DNA of 64,000 bases from Ruminococcus flavefaciens (GTDB taxonomy: Bacteria; Bacillota; Clostridia; Oscillospirales; Ruminococcaceae): NCBI RefSeq assembly GCF_900119075.1, contig NZ_FPIP01000010.1, positions 62,001-126,000 on the forward strand, given 5' to 3'. Position numbers and translations under genes: made by a program. Under the pieces are notes generated by a model. That model searched no databases. It saw only the letters and a list, made by a program, of their open reading frames with translations, and was not told the DNA's origin. Below, one piece after another: positions 1-9,441 of this stretch; within the stretch, counting starts at the first letter, position 1; every line of letters begins with the position of its first letter.

Positions 1-534
1 TCTGGCAAGAAGCCTTGATTTGTATTTGATAAGTATGTATACGACCGTTATCATCAGCAGCGTATACACTATCTCAAACACATCAAAGGTAGAGCGGTAT
101 TCGCCGTTTTTTCCGACATAGAAGCCTACCTTCAGGATAGTAGCCATGATATCTGTGGTCACCGCAATAATTACAGTGATAAGCGATATTATCTGATACT
201 GCTTCTTTGTGCCTGGCGTTACCCACAGCGGCTCGCGGAGATACTGGATATACAGGTAAATTACCGATATCATCAGCACATGATGCGTAAGTCTCATAAT
301 ATATATAGGCAGCGGTCTGACAGTATCAGCCTTGAGCATCATCTGTACGCCGACATTCGCCATAGCCGATATGAGAATAAATACCAGAATCAGCATAATA
401 ATACGGAATCTTTTCTTTTCGCTCCCGATATAGGCCTGTTTTATAAAAACACCCATGATAATACAGAGCGCCATGACCGTGATATCGCCTACAGGGCTGT
501 AAAGTCCCAGATTCAGGTCAGAAGCCGTAAACAT
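1..534 (-). CDS. Integral membrane protein, N-terminal 178 aa only (runs off the window)
   Basis: The reading frame starts at an ATG ending at 534, behind a GGGGGGTG ribosome site, and stays open to base 1. The protein begins MFTASDLNLGLYSPVGDIT and has about five to six hydrophobic segments separated by short basic loops (for example GSEKKRF and TPGTKKQ). No catalytic domain is in the window because the C-terminus lies beyond it. Membrane modules of this kind often sit in front of GGDEF or EAL domains in Ruminococcus, and the window has one gene of each type elsewhere, but that role is inference. It could also be a plain sensor or a histidine kinase N-terminus. Confidence 0.7.
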   Translation of the reverse strand, partial: MFTASDLNLGLYSPVGDITVMALCIIMGVFIKQAYIGSEKKRFRIIMLILVFILISAMANVGVQMMLKADTVRPLPIYIMRLTHHVLMISVIYLYIQYLREPLWVTPGTKKQYQIISLITVIIAVTTDIMATILKVGFYVGKNGEYRSTFDVFEIVYTLLMITVVYILIKYKSRLLAR

Positions 535-756
535 ATATTCACCCCCCTATATTGCTCCGCAGGACATCACCAAATTGTCATGCCAAGCAATAACGAATAT
601 AAATTACACCATTATCCATATATATTATATCACAAAAGTGACATAAAGTCAACAATTTTTCTCAATTATATCAATTGTATTTTGTATGCATTGCAATACT
701 TTCAGTATTAGGAAATACAAACTTATACGCTAAAAATATTCATATTTTATTAAAAA

Positions 757-891
757 ACAGTCGTGAATCATAACCGCAATACTTATATAGAAGCTTATTG
801 TCAATTATGGGGGAAAACTTTCTGAGGAAAGGTTCTCTCAATAATAAACATAAAACTACTTTATAAATATCATGGTTAGATTCACGGCTGT
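757..891. repeat. Long imperfect inverted repeat enclosing a copy of the AACCTTTC hairpin module
   Basis: Arms at 757-775 and 874-891 pair as ACAGYCGTGAATC(A)TAACC with one G-U pair and one bulged base. The loop carries at 809-836 a diverged copy of the GGGGGAAACCTTTCTGAGGA module found near 12.7, 50.5, 58.7 and 58.9 kb, followed by CTCTCAATAATAARCATAAA as at about 12.98 kb. It lies in the otherwise empty gap between the first two genes and may terminate the lipoprotein gene at 904. Nothing else is seen in 535-756. Confidence 0.6.
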
Positions 892-903
892 CTTGTGTTA
901 TTT

Positions 904-2199
904 TCAGTTTTTAGAAGCTTCCTTATACTTGCCGCTGCCTACGTTCTTTACGGTATCTGCGGTAACGTCGTTATCCTGTCCGAGGACGTAATAGGACTTC
1001 TTAACCTTTTCCTTGACCTGCTTTTCGTAGTCGCTCTTGTCGGTGAGCTGACCGTTGATCTTATAGATGACCTCAGCATTTTGATCCTGATTCTTGCTGT
1101 TCTCGGTATTTCCGTAGCTGAACAGCTCTGAGAACTTGTAATTGCCCTCTGTATCAAAGCTGTAAACGCTGCCTGCGGTATAGCTCGGGTTATCCACAAG
1201 GGAAATGAGCTCCTTGCTGTCGGGAGCAAAGCCGATAGTGCCGTCCGTACCGAATGAGCCAACAGGCACTGTACAGCCGTTCCATGAGTATATATCAACA
1301 TATGGAGCGTAATGATAGCCGCCAGAAACGAAAAGCTCGGGAACATCGTCGCCGTTTATATCATAAAGCGAGAAGTGGTTATCGTCGTTTGCTTTCTTAT
1401 ACTTAAGGTAATCGTTGAGCACAGCCTCATAGCCCTTTTCCCAGCTTTCCGTATCGCCGAGGGCTGCGTCAATGGTAGCGTCGTCAAAGCCGAAGTCCAA
1501 GCCCATGCTCTTGATAACGCCTGATATGTAGTGTGTGTACTCCTCGTCGAACTTATCGTCTGTAACAGGAACGCCGTCGACCTTTGCTGCGCTGCTCGAA
1601 CGCTGGAACGAGCCCACATTAGCCATCATTCCGCTCTTTATACGGTAGAGCTGAATGTTCTGCACCTGTATGTCGTCATGGAGACGAACAGCTGTCAGCA
1701 GGCTTCTGTCCATAACGTATGAGAGCTGGTCACAGCCCGTCATCGGCTCAAACTCGGTGTAAACGCTCTCGCTGAGAGTTTTTACGAGGAAGGTCTTGTC
1801 ACCGTAGCCGCCGTATGATATGATAAGCTCGGGTATATGGTCGTCGTTGATATCATAAACAGTGAAACGGGCGTCGTCGCTGAATTTATCCGACTTCTTG
1901 AAGTCCTCCAGTGCAGAGCGGTATATCTTGTCCCAGCTCACATTTGCAACGGAGCTCATATCGGTCTTCTCGCCGCTGACAAGTATCTCCGAGGGATCGC
2001 TCTCCAGATTGGGATCAGTGGGAGCGTTGTTCACAGTAGTTCCCTCCTGAGAACCGCTGCCTGTATCAGCCTCGGTAGTCACCTCCGAGCCTGTATTATT
2101 ACCTGAAACAGCAGACTGAGAGTCACTGCTGCCTGAATTTTTTGATGAACATCCGCATAAAAGAGCGGTCATACAAAGAATAGCCATGAACTTTTTCAT
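904..2199 (-). CDS. Secreted lipoprotein with Asp-rich FG-GAP/VCBS-like repeats
   Basis: This 431-aa protein starts at the ATG ending at 2199, 12 bases after a GGAGG site; a longer in-frame start would put 38 unlikely residues before the signal. It has a lipoprotein signal with the lipobox LLCGC, then a Ser/Thr/Gly-rich spacer of about 60 residues. Two similar modules follow, each with a motif of the form YDINxDxxPELxxSxGGY, as in calcium-binding FG-GAP/VCBS-type beta-propeller or EF-hand-like repeats. It is expected on the outer face of the membrane. No enzyme motif is visible. It stands alone, with its own promoter, divergent from the ABC operon. Its function is unknown. Confidence 0.8.
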   Translation of the reverse strand: MKKFMAILCMTALLCGCSSKNSGSSDSQSAVSGNNTGSEVTTEADTGSGSQEGTTVNNAPTDPNLESDPSEILVSGEKTDMSSVANVSWDKIYRSALEDFKKSDKFSDDARFTVYDINDDHIPELIISYGGYGDKTFLVKTLSESVYTEFEPMTGCDQLSYVMDRSLLTAVRLHDDIQVQNIQLYRIKSGMMANVGSFQRSSSAAKVDGVPVTDDKFDEEYTHYISGVIKSMGLDFGFDDATIDAALGDTESWEKGYEAVLNDYLKYKKANDDNHFSLYDINGDDVPELFVSGGYHYAPYVDIYSWNGCTVPVGSFGTDGTIGFAPDSKELISLVDNPSYTAGSVYSFDTEGNYKFSELFSYGNTENSKNQDQNAEVIYKINGQLTDKSDYEKQVKEKVKKSYYVLGQDNDVTADTVKNVGSGKYKEASKN

Positions 2200-2260
2200 G
2201 CTCTTGCCTCCGTAATGAGAATATCTTGATTTTCCGATGTTCTGTACATCGTACAAGATG

Positions 2261-2289
2261 ATTATATCACAAATCGCCGCAAATGTCAT
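2261..2289 (-). promoter_or_regulatory. Promoter of the lipoprotein gene
   Basis: On the minus strand, ATGACA (2289-2284) and TATAAT (2266-2261) are separated by exactly 17 bp, about 60 bp upstream of the chosen start at 2199. Confidence 0.6.
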
Positions 2290-2400
2290 CACACTTATTG
2301 CGATTTTCGTCAATTTTTCATTTTTCTTTAATTTTTTAAGGACTTTTTAAACTCTGATATGTTATCATAGTATCAAACGATCACCACAAAGGAGATAGCT

Positions 2401-4818
2401 ATGTTTTTTAAAATGCTGAAAAGTGACCTTAAACGCAAAAAAGGTCTGAATGTGATACTGTTCATATTCATATGCGCAGCTTCGATACTTGTTTTCTCGG
2501 GCTCGGTGCAGATATTCTCCAACTTTACCCGCGAAGCCACTGCAAAACGGCTGTGCAAAAGCTCCGATACCCAGTTCTGGCTGCTTTCCGAGCGCTTCAC
2601 CGAAGAAGATCTCAGCAGCAGGATATCCGGGGCTCTCAAAAAAGAGCCCGATGTCACCGACTGGAGCACGACCAAGATAGCAAAGATATCCGAAACTGCT
2701 ATTGAGTACCCCCACAATGACCTACACGAGAACAGGTATATGTTCATGCTGAAATTTCAGGGGCTCACCACCATGCCGCGTGAGCATGACCTTGTATACG
2801 ATCTCAACGACCGCCCGTTCTGCGTTCCAAACGGCTGTATCGCCATACCTATCGAGGTGCAGTCCACCTTAGGCGTCAAGGTCGGCGACAAGGTAAAATA
2901 CACCAAGCCGACAGGCGAGGTCTATGAGCTGGAGATATGCAGCATATTCAAGGACAACATGGACAGCAACGTTGTGAGATACATCGTTTCCGACGCAGAT
3001 TATGAAGTCCTTACCGAAAATCATATCAACTCCTACATAGTATACAATATACAGATGAAGGACGCCAACGAGGAAAGCATAGCCGACCTTAAGGAAAGGC
3101 TGTACAAGCAGGACGTCCCCGTGCTCAGCATAGTTTCAAGCTCAAGCATGAACGACGATGTGATATTCATGGAGATAATCTCGGTATTCGTGATAATAGT
3201 CAGCGTTTTCCTCATACTGATAATTTTTATGACCATACGCTTCACCATGATAGCCGACCTCAAGAACGAGGAAAAGGAAATAGGCATGATGAAGGCTCTG
3301 GGCGTGGATTCATTCAGCTTCCGCTGGCTCTTTGCCGCTAAGTACATAGCCTTTGCCGTAATAGGCGGCATTGTGGGAATAATCGCAGGTCTGCCCATTG
3401 CAGGAGCATTTATAAATATGTTCGGTCCCGACTTCATACTCCCCGAGCGCTGGCAGATGATACTAATCGGCGTGATATCCGTTATCGCCATAATCATAAT
3501 GATGATAGCGTTCTCACTCATCGTAATGCGCAGGATAAACAAGATATCCGTAATAGACGCCATTCACGGCGAGAACCGCGGCGAGCGCTTCAGCAAGCGC
3601 TTCCCAATGTTCCTCCACAGAAGAAAGAAAATGTCCGTGCCGTTTTTCATTGCACTGACGGATATACTCATGCGCTTCAAGCGCTATATCTTCCTGCTCA
3701 TATCCTATTCCCTCGGAATAGTGATAGTGCTTCTCGGATTCAACGTCCGAAACAGCGTAATAAATCCAAAATACACCTCCTACTGGCTGTACAACAACCT
3801 TGATTTCTCTATCCGCTGGAACGAGGAGCTTCAGGAAGATATATTCAACGAAGCCAAGAACACAGGCATTTATTTTGCCGATATAGTAAACAAGAGGCTT
3901 GCCGACGCCGATATTCCTGCGCATTTAGACTCGATGTACGCAACCAGAGGCTATATGAAAATAGACAGCAAGGAAAAATTCTTTGATATACTCTGGAAAA
4001 AGGGCGAAGTAGAGAAAAAAATATACCGCAAGGGCGGAAAAGTGCCAAAGCTTGCCAACGAAGCCGCAATGAGCGCCTATACCGCAGGAAAGCTCGGCAT
4101 AAACGTAGGCGATGTGATAAAGGTATTCATACAAGAGAACAACGAAGACAAAACAGGCTACGTTGAGAACGAAAGAGAGTTAGTTATAACAGCCCTGATA
4201 GATTACATGGAGGACGGAGATCCCATTATCATCATGGGCAGCGAATATGAGGACGGCTTCAGGAGCAGCTATTACTTCACAGGCTACACCATTGACGCCC
4301 CCGAAGCTGAAAAGCCTGCCGTAATAGCCCGTATGAAGGAGCTTTTCGGCAGCGAACAGGTCGTTGACGGCAAACAGGATCTTAAAAACTCGGTAAAGCA
4401 ATTCGACACACTGTTCATGCTGTTTGAATACGTGGTAGGCGGAGCTATAGTGCTGATACTCGTACTCATAACCTACCTTTACATGAGTATTTTCGTTGCA
4501 GAGGAAGTCCCCGAGACCGCACTGCTCAAGAGCCTCGGATTCCGCAATATCTCCATAAAGGCATGGTATCTGCTTAGAATGGTGATACTTCTTGTATTGT
4601 CCATAGCTCTGGGAGAACTGTATCTGTGGACACTGGGCACGATATTCTTCGGAAGCTTCATGACGCAGTACGAGGTAACAGGTATGAAGCTCTATTTCGA
4701 GTTCCCTGTGAGCTTCATAGTGATACCGCTGATAATCACTTCGGCAGTGCTCTTCACGACCATAATCAATCTCAGAAACATAAAACACATCGGTATCTGG
4801 AAGATATCCGAGGAATAA
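2401..4818 (+). CDS. ABC transporter permease, FtsX/MacB-type (805 aa)
   Basis: The protein has two tandem FtsX-like halves. Each has one N-terminal membrane helix (about residues 16-36 and 425-445), a large extracytoplasmic domain, and three C-terminal helices (about 250-380 and 685-795). The cytoplasmic stretch KNEEKEIGMMKALGV after the first long helix is the conserved FtsX coupling region; EEVPETALLKSLGFRN is its counterpart in the second half. The ATG at 2401 follows AAAGGAG. It is the first gene of a five-gene operon and pairs with the ATPase 13 bp downstream. Such transporters usually act on peptides or lipids at the membrane surface; the substrate here is unknown. Confidence 0.88.
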   Translation: MFFKMLKSDLKRKKGLNVILFIFICAASILVFSGSVQIFSNFTREATAKRLCKSSDTQFWLLSERFTEEDLSSRISGALKKEPDVTDWSTTKIAKISETAIEYPHNDLHENRYMFMLKFQGLTTMPREHDLVYDLNDRPFCVPNGCIAIPIEVQSTLGVKVGDKVKYTKPTGEVYELEICSIFKDNMDSNVVRYIVSDADYEVLTENHINSYIVYNIQMKDANEESIADLKERLYKQDVPVLSIVSSSSMNDDVIFMEIISVFVIIVSVFLILIIFMTIRFTMIADLKNEEKEIGMMKALGVDSFSFRWLFAAKYIAFAVIGGIVGIIAGLPIAGAFINMFGPDFILPERWQMILIGVISVIAIIIMMIAFSLIVMRRINKISVIDAIHGENRGERFSKRFPMFLHRRKKMSVPFFIALTDILMRFKRYIFLLISYSLGIVIVLLGFNVRNSVINPKYTSYWLYNNLDFSIRWNEELQEDIFNEAKNTGIYFADIVNKRLADADIPAHLDSMYATRGYMKIDSKEKFFDILWKKGEVEKKIYRKGGKVPKLANEAAMSAYTAGKLGINVGDVIKVFIQENNEDKTGYVENERELVITALIDYMEDGDPIIIMGSEYEDGFRSSYYFTGYTIDAPEAEKPAVIARMKELFGSEQVVDGKQDLKNSVKQFDTLFMLFEYVVGGAIVLILVLITYLYMSIFVAEEVPETALLKSLGFRNISIKAWYLLRMVILLVLSIALGELYLWTLGTIFFGSFMTQYEVTGMKLYFEFPVSFIVIPLIITSAVLFTTIINLRNIKHIGIWKISEE

Positions 4819-4831
4819 CGGAGGCGTTCAG

Positions 4832-5590
4832 ATGAACAAAGTCTTACAGGTAAAGGACCTGTGCAAAACATATATAATCAAGAAAAACAGCAACAACGTG
4901 CTGAGAAATATAAACTTTGAGCTCGGCGAGGGCGAATTCGTCACCGTCATGGGACCGAGCGGAAGCGGCAAGTCCACCCTGCTCTACACCGTCAGCGGCA
5001 TGGACGAGATGACCTCGGGCAAGGTCAATTTCAACGGACGTGATATAAGCTCTCTCAACAAAAAGGAGATGTCAAAGCTCCGCCTTACGGAAATGGGCTT
5101 CATATTCCAGCAGATGTACATGATGAAGAAGCTCTGCGTGTTCGATAATATCGTGCTCCCCGCCTATCAGTCGGGAATGTCGAGAAGCGAAGCCAACAAA
5201 CGCGCCGAATCCCTTATGCGCAGGCTGGATATCATTGAGACTGCCGAGCATGAGGTGAACGAGGTCTCAGGCGGACAGCTCCAGAGAGCCTGCCTTTGCA
5301 GAGCCCTTATCAATGAGCCCAAGGTCATATTCGCAGACGAGCCCACAGGTGCCCTCAATTCAAAGGCTGCGGCAGACGTAATGCGCGAGCTTGTGGCTGC
5401 AAACCGCGACGGCACAAGCATAATGATGGTAACTCACAGCATAAAGGTAGCAGCCATGAGCGACAAGGTGCTGTACCTCATGGACGGCGACATACAGGGC
5501 GAGATAGAGCTGGGCAAGCTCACAGACGAGGCTGAGCTCTCAGGCAGGGAGCGCCGTCTGGGCAGCTGGCTCATGGAGCGCGGCTGGTAA
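4832..5590 (+). CDS. ABC transporter ATP-binding protein (252 aa)
   Basis: All ATPase motifs are intact: Walker A GPSGSGKS, a Q-loop in GFIFQQMYMM, the signature VSGGQLQRA, Walker B VIFADEPTGAL, and a switch His in MMVTHSI. The sequence is of the LolD/MacB/BceA subclass that drives FtsX-type permeases. A C-terminal tail of about 30 residues follows the catalytic core. The gene starts 13 bp after the permease behind CGGAGG, and 10 bp separate it from the lipoprotein downstream. It should power the permease at 2401-4818. Confidence 0.93.
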   Translation: MNKVLQVKDLCKTYIIKKNSNNVLRNINFELGEGEFVTVMGPSGSGKSTLLYTVSGMDEMTSGKVNFNGRDISSLNKKEMSKLRLTEMGFIFQQMYMMKKLCVFDNIVLPAYQSGMSRSEANKRAESLMRRLDIIETAEHEVNEVSGGQLQRACLCRALINEPKVIFADEPTGALNSKAAADVMRELVAANRDGTSIMMVTHSIKVAAMSDKVLYLMDGDIQGEIELGKLTDEAELSGRERRLGSWLMERGW

Positions 5591-5600
5591 GGAGAGTAAT

Positions 5601-7046
5601 ATGAAAAAGAACAGATTCTTCCCTATCCTTGCTGCCGCCGCCCTGACATTATCGGCAGCCGCAGGCTGCGGACGCAGCGGCTATGACGATTTCACATTTC
5701 CCGAGCAGGGACCGAGCACTCTCCGCCCCGTATCAGACATCTACATCGACAATCACTATGAGGGTACAGCTCCCACAAAGGAAAGGACAGTCAAGACCGT
5801 AAAAAGCGACGACGGTCTATGCGTTATCGAGTGCAAGGACAGCTACTTCGACGTAACTCTCGACTACGAAAAGGGCACTCCCCAACAGGTGGGAGCAGCC
5901 TACGGAAAGACCATTCTCCTTGCCTATCCCGATTACAGCGAAATGTGCGAGGGCTACCTCTATGAGAACATAAAAGCCGCCTTTTCTCATCTAAACGGTG
6001 ATTATTCGGGAATAAAAAAGCGCTCCGACGCTTTTTACAGCGCTCTCCCCGAGGACTACAGGCAGGAGCTTGACGGCTTTGCAGGCGCAATAAGCGGCGA
6101 TTCCGAGGGCTTCACCGAGGACGGGATCATCAGCTGCGACGAAGCCAAACTTTTGCAGTTTATACCCGATGTACTCAGAAATACCGCCTGCAGCGCTCTA
6201 TCCGCCAACGGAAATGCCACAGCTTCGGGCGAGCGCATCACCGCACGTCTCCTTGAATGGCAGCTGGGCACCGAAAACCAGATATGCAAAGCCCACACCC
6301 TTGTGCATATGAAGAACGGCGAAAAGAGCTTCACTTCCCTGTCCTATCTGGGCTTTCTCACCATACTCACCGCCGTTAACAACGACGGAGTAATGCTTGG
6401 AGAGCTTGACGTGGGCAGCGGTTATATGGTAAAATATACCTGTGAAAACAAGACCAGCTACACCTACGGCATGAGATATGCCCTTGAGAACTTCACTACC
6501 GCAAGAGAGGCGGCGGAGTACCTCACGGAAAACGCCTACAGCTATCCCTACAGCGTCAACGTTATTGCCACAGACAAAAACGAGGCTCTCGTTGCGGAGC
6601 TCTTTACAGTACGCGACGACCAGAAGCCCGAACCCAGTGACGATCCCGATGAAGAGGAAATACAGATAATCGGCGCTCCCCTGATACGCGACAGCTCTTC
6701 AGAGCTCCACAGGCAGTACACATGGGAGGACAGCAATTACATCTGCGCAGTAAACTGCTTCGTCACAGCGGATAATCTCAGGGGTATCGATCGGGATGAA
6801 AACAACCTCATCAGGTGGCAGCGCTACAAACAGCTCTTCTGCGGCAAAAAGGATATCACCATTGACCGCTTCAAGGAGCTCATGACCTGTGAGAGCACCG
6901 ACAACGACCTTGACCGCATACGCAGTGACGGACTGGTGCATATGTTCATAGCAGACTACTCCACTGAGACAATGCAGGCTGTACTTACAGGCGCAGACGG
7001 CGTGGAGGACTCACCCGAGTTCATAGACTTAGGCAGCTGGAAATGA
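5601..7046 (+). CDS. Lipoprotein with C45-type (acyl-CoA:6-APA acyltransferase-like) hydrolase domain
   Basis: This 481-aa protein begins with a lipoprotein signal (lipobox SAAAGC, Cys23). Residues 90-480 resemble the C45 family of Ntn-hydrolases, which include isopenicillin N acyltransferase and related amidases. The likely nucleophile is Cys197 in NTACSALSANG; in this family autocleavage exposes such a Cys as the new N-terminus. It is followed by the family pattern GERITARLLEW and by NNDGVMLGELDVGSG. C45 enzymes cleave or form amide bonds on acylated or peptide substrates. It is cotranscribed with an ABC exporter and a two-component system, so an extracytoplasmic amidase tied to peptide sensing or resistance is plausible but inferred. 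An Asp/Glu-rich insert (PEPSDDPDEEE) lies near residue 345. Confidence 0.72.
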   Translation: MKKNRFFPILAAAALTLSAAAGCGRSGYDDFTFPEQGPSTLRPVSDIYIDNHYEGTAPTKERTVKTVKSDDGLCVIECKDSYFDVTLDYEKGTPQQVGAAYGKTILLAYPDYSEMCEGYLYENIKAAFSHLNGDYSGIKKRSDAFYSALPEDYRQELDGFAGAISGDSEGFTEDGIISCDEAKLLQFIPDVLRNTACSALSANGNATASGERITARLLEWQLGTENQICKAHTLVHMKNGEKSFTSLSYLGFLTILTAVNNDGVMLGELDVGSGYMVKYTCENKTSYTYGMRYALENFTTAREAAEYLTENAYSYPYSVNVIATDKNEALVAELFTVRDDQKPEPSDDPDEEEIQIIGAPLIRDSSSELHRQYTWEDSNYICAVNCFVTADNLRGIDRDENNLIRWQRYKQLFCGKKDITIDRFKELMTCESTDNDLDRIRSDGLVHMFIADYSTETMQAVLTGADGVEDSPEFIDLGSWK

Positions 7047-7071
7047 TACTTACCAAAGGACATGAAAACCT

Positions 7072-7752
7072 ATGACCGACATTCTTATTATCGAAGACGA
7101 TCCCGAGCTCGGTCAGCTCGTACATGATTTTATAATAAAAGAGGGCTTCTCGGTAAGGCTTTGCGAAGCTGCCGAGGAAGCCCTTGTGCTACTTAATGAG
7201 GAGGATTTCCGACTGGTGCTGCTGGACGTTATGCTCCCACGTATGAACGGCTACGAGACCTGCACTGCCATACGCAGCAGCCGCGATATACCAATACTTA
7301 TGATGAGCGCCATAACCGATGAGGACAGCAAGCTCCTCGGCTATGAAACAGGCGCTGACGACTACATCGACAAGCCCTTTTCGGTAAAGGTTCTCACCGC
7401 CAAGATAAAGGCTCTCATTAAGCGCAAATCCTCCGATACAGAAAGCAGTACCGTCAGCTGCTGCGGCATAGTCCTCGATCCGAATTCCCGTATAGTAACC
7501 CGTAACGGCAAGGAGCTGAAGCTCAACGCCAAGGAGTTCGAGCTGCTCCGCTATCTCATGGAGCACAAGGGCGAAGCCGTCAGCAAGGAGCAGCTTTTCA
7601 ACGCCGTATGGGGCACGGACTGCTTCACCGAGCCAAGCACCGTCAGCGTTCATATACGCTGGCTCCGCGAAAAACTGGAACAGGATCCAAATTCCCCACA
7701 GCTCATACGTACCGTGTGGAAGGTGGGCTACAAATTCGGTGACAGCCCATGA
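7072..7752 (+). CDS. OmpR-family response regulator (226 aa)
   Basis: The receiver domain (1-115) has the acidic pair in IIEDDPEL, the phospho-acceptor Asp in LVLLDVMLPRMNG, the conserved Thr/Ser position in MMSAIT, and the Lys in DKPFSVKVL. The winged-helix domain (about 130-225) shows LNAKEFELLRYLMEH and ends RTVWKVGYKFG. It overlaps the downstream kinase gene by 4 bp (ATGA), showing translational coupling. It most likely controls the ABC/C45 operon it sits in. Confidence 0.93.
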   Translation: MTDILIIEDDPELGQLVHDFIIKEGFSVRLCEAAEEALVLLNEEDFRLVLLDVMLPRMNGYETCTAIRSSRDIPILMMSAITDEDSKLLGYETGADDYIDKPFSVKVLTAKIKALIKRKSSDTESSTVSCCGIVLDPNSRIVTRNGKELKLNAKEFELLRYLMEHKGEAVSKEQLFNAVWGTDCFTEPSTVSVHIRWLREKLEQDPNSPQLIRTVWKVGYKFGDSP

Positions 7753-9053
7753 AAAAGGTTATCCGCACACTGATGATAATAACCGCGGTATTCGCGGTGC
7801 TGATAATCGGCTTCAATATCGGCTTCGGAAATGTCATGAGAAATCAGATGAAAAGCCGTAATGTTGCCGTCAACAGGATAAACCAAGAGATATCCGACGC
7901 TGCCGCGGAAAGCGAAGCTTCTCCGTCCGAGATAATCAGCGATAGAAAAGCAGAATGGCAAAACACCTACGGAAACAGCGCTCCCGAGAGCATAGTTTTT
8001 ATCCCGATAACAAGCAGTGACAGCGTGTTCTACACTTCCGTTGACAAACGCTGCGCAGTTTGCAGTATTTACGGAAAAGACGGCAAGCTCACAGGCTTTG
8101 TGCAGTACGCCTACTCCGACGATATCTTTCAGCGCATAAAGCTTGCAGTGAATATCATGCTTATTGTTTGCTTTGCCCTCCTCACAGGAGCTGTACTGTT
8201 CATTCACTTTGCAGTTTTCAAGCCCTTCCGCAGGCTTTCCGACTACCCCGAGAGACTGGCGCGGCTCCGCGATATACAGAAGCTCCCCGAGAGCAAGAGC
8301 CGATATTTCGGCAAGTATATCTGGGGTATGAATATGCTTACGGACGTCCTTGCAGCCAGCAGCCACAGGATACATATCCTTGAGGGCGAACACCAGAAGC
8401 TTGTGAGCTCAATTGCCCACGGCGTAAAGACTCCCGTGGCGAATATACGTCTTTACACCGACGCAGTGAGAACGGGGCTTTACTCAGATACGGGAATGTC
8501 CTCGGATATAGCCGATAAGATAGACAGCAACACCGCCAAGATAGAATCAATGGCGGCGGAGCTTATGACCGCTTCTGAGGCAACAAACGACGGCTATGAT
8601 ATAGAAAAGAGCTTATTTCCTCTTTCGGAGCTTGCAGACCTTATCCGCAGCGAATATACGGACAGAATGGCGCTTCTGCGCATACCCTTTACTGTGGAAT
8701 GCGAGGGCTCGCCTATCATGGAAAGCGACAAGTACGCCCTGTACCGCGCGGTTAGCCAGCTCCTTGAAAACGCACTGAAATACGGCGACGGCAGCGGCAT
8801 TACGGTTAAGCTTATGAAGCAGGACGAGGCTTTCAGCATATCCGTCCGCGACATGGGCGAGCTGCTCCCCGAGAACGAGCTGCCCTACGTGTTCAGAAGC
8901 TACTGGCGCGGCTCAAACGCCGCAGACAAAAACGGCTGCGGCATAGGACTTTACGTCGTCCACGAGACCGCAAAGGCACTGGGCGGCAGCGTCCATGTGC
9001 GGCGTATCGAGGAGACCTCGGAAATGGAGTTCGTGATTTTTATAGAGCAGTGA
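7749..9053 (+). CDS. Sensor histidine kinase (434 aa)
   Basis: Two membrane helices (about 5-26 and 131-156) flank a short extracytoplasmic loop of about 100 residues. The H-box is SIAHGVKTPVANIRLY, the N-box QLLENALKYGDGS, and the G-boxes RDMGELLPE and GCGIGLYVVHE. The H-box has Gly where most kinases have Asp or Glu after the His (HG rather than HD/HE). It is the last gene of the operon and should phosphorylate the response regulator. The small sensory loop suggests it may sense through the ABC permease, as in BceS-type systems; that is inference. Confidence 0.9.
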   Translation: MKKVIRTLMIITAVFAVLIIGFNIGFGNVMRNQMKSRNVAVNRINQEISDAAAESEASPSEIISDRKAEWQNTYGNSAPESIVFIPITSSDSVFYTSVDKRCAVCSIYGKDGKLTGFVQYAYSDDIFQRIKLAVNIMLIVCFALLTGAVLFIHFAVFKPFRRLSDYPERLARLRDIQKLPESKSRYFGKYIWGMNMLTDVLAASSHRIHILEGEHQKLVSSIAHGVKTPVANIRLYTDAVRTGLYSDTGMSSDIADKIDSNTAKIESMAAELMTASEATNDGYDIEKSLFPLSELADLIRSEYTDRMALLRIPFTVECEGSPIMESDKYALYRAVSQLLENALKYGDGSGITVKLMKQDEAFSISVRDMGELLPENELPYVFRSYWRGSNAADKNGCGIGLYVVHETAKALGGSVHVRRIEETSEMEFVIFIEQ

Positions 9054-9055
9054 CG

Positions 9056-9087
9056 AAAGCCGTAAGGGTTTACCTTATGGCTTTTTT
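9056..9087 (+). terminator. Rho-independent terminator of the ABC/two-component operon
   Basis: A 12-bp stem (AAAGCCGTAAGG paired with CCTTATGGCTTT, one G-U pair) is followed by a T run, just after the kinase stop codon. Confidence 0.85.
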
Positions 9088-9130
9088 AGTTATCAGTGCA
9101 TAGTGATCAGTAATTAGTGAGTAGAAAGTA

Positions 9131-9380
9131 GTAGGGGCGGATATTATCCGCCCGTGAATAACGAAATAACTTCAAATAGCCATGTGTAGGGGGCGATGCC
9201 CACATCGCCCCGTGTGTATTCGGTACAATTGGTCGGGCTGATGTGGGTGACTCCCTACAGTGTAGGGAGATGTCAGCAAAGCTGACAGAGGGTACGGGTG
9301 CTTGTTAAGCATCAGCCCCTACAAATCGGTAATCGAACTTTTATCTCGAATTACGGGCGAACACTGTTCGCCCCTACAAG
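9131..9380. repeat. Cluster of hairpin repeats (GTAGGGGCG family and CTCCC/TGTC double hairpin)
   Basis: The 500-bp gap before 9574 holds several short inverted repeats: GGGCGGATATTATCCGCCC-like at about 9134, GGGGGCGATGCCCACATCGC at about 9188, and GGGCGAACACTGTTCGCCC at about 9353. Between them lies CTCCCTAC-AGT-GTAGGGAG (9251-9269) followed by TGTCAGC-AAA-GCTGACA (9271-9287). Members recur at about 17.8, 40.1 and 51.7 kb. No reading frame of note is present. Confidence 0.75.
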
Positions 9381-9412
9381 CTAACGGCTAATTCTCAATT
9401 CTAAACACCGTA

Positions 9413-9441
9413 TTGACAGCAGAAAAAGAATGTGCTAATAT
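9413..9441 (+). promoter_or_regulatory. Promoter of the VanY-type carboxypeptidase gene
   Basis: TTGACA (9413-9418), 17 bp, then TAATAT (9436-9441). It leaves a leader of about 125 bases before the start codon. Confidence 0.55.

Noticed and set aside
895-1131. Hydrophobic plus-strand frame opposite the lipoprotein gene
   Set aside because: It is antisense to a clear coding frame with a signal peptide and repeats, and has no ribosome site.
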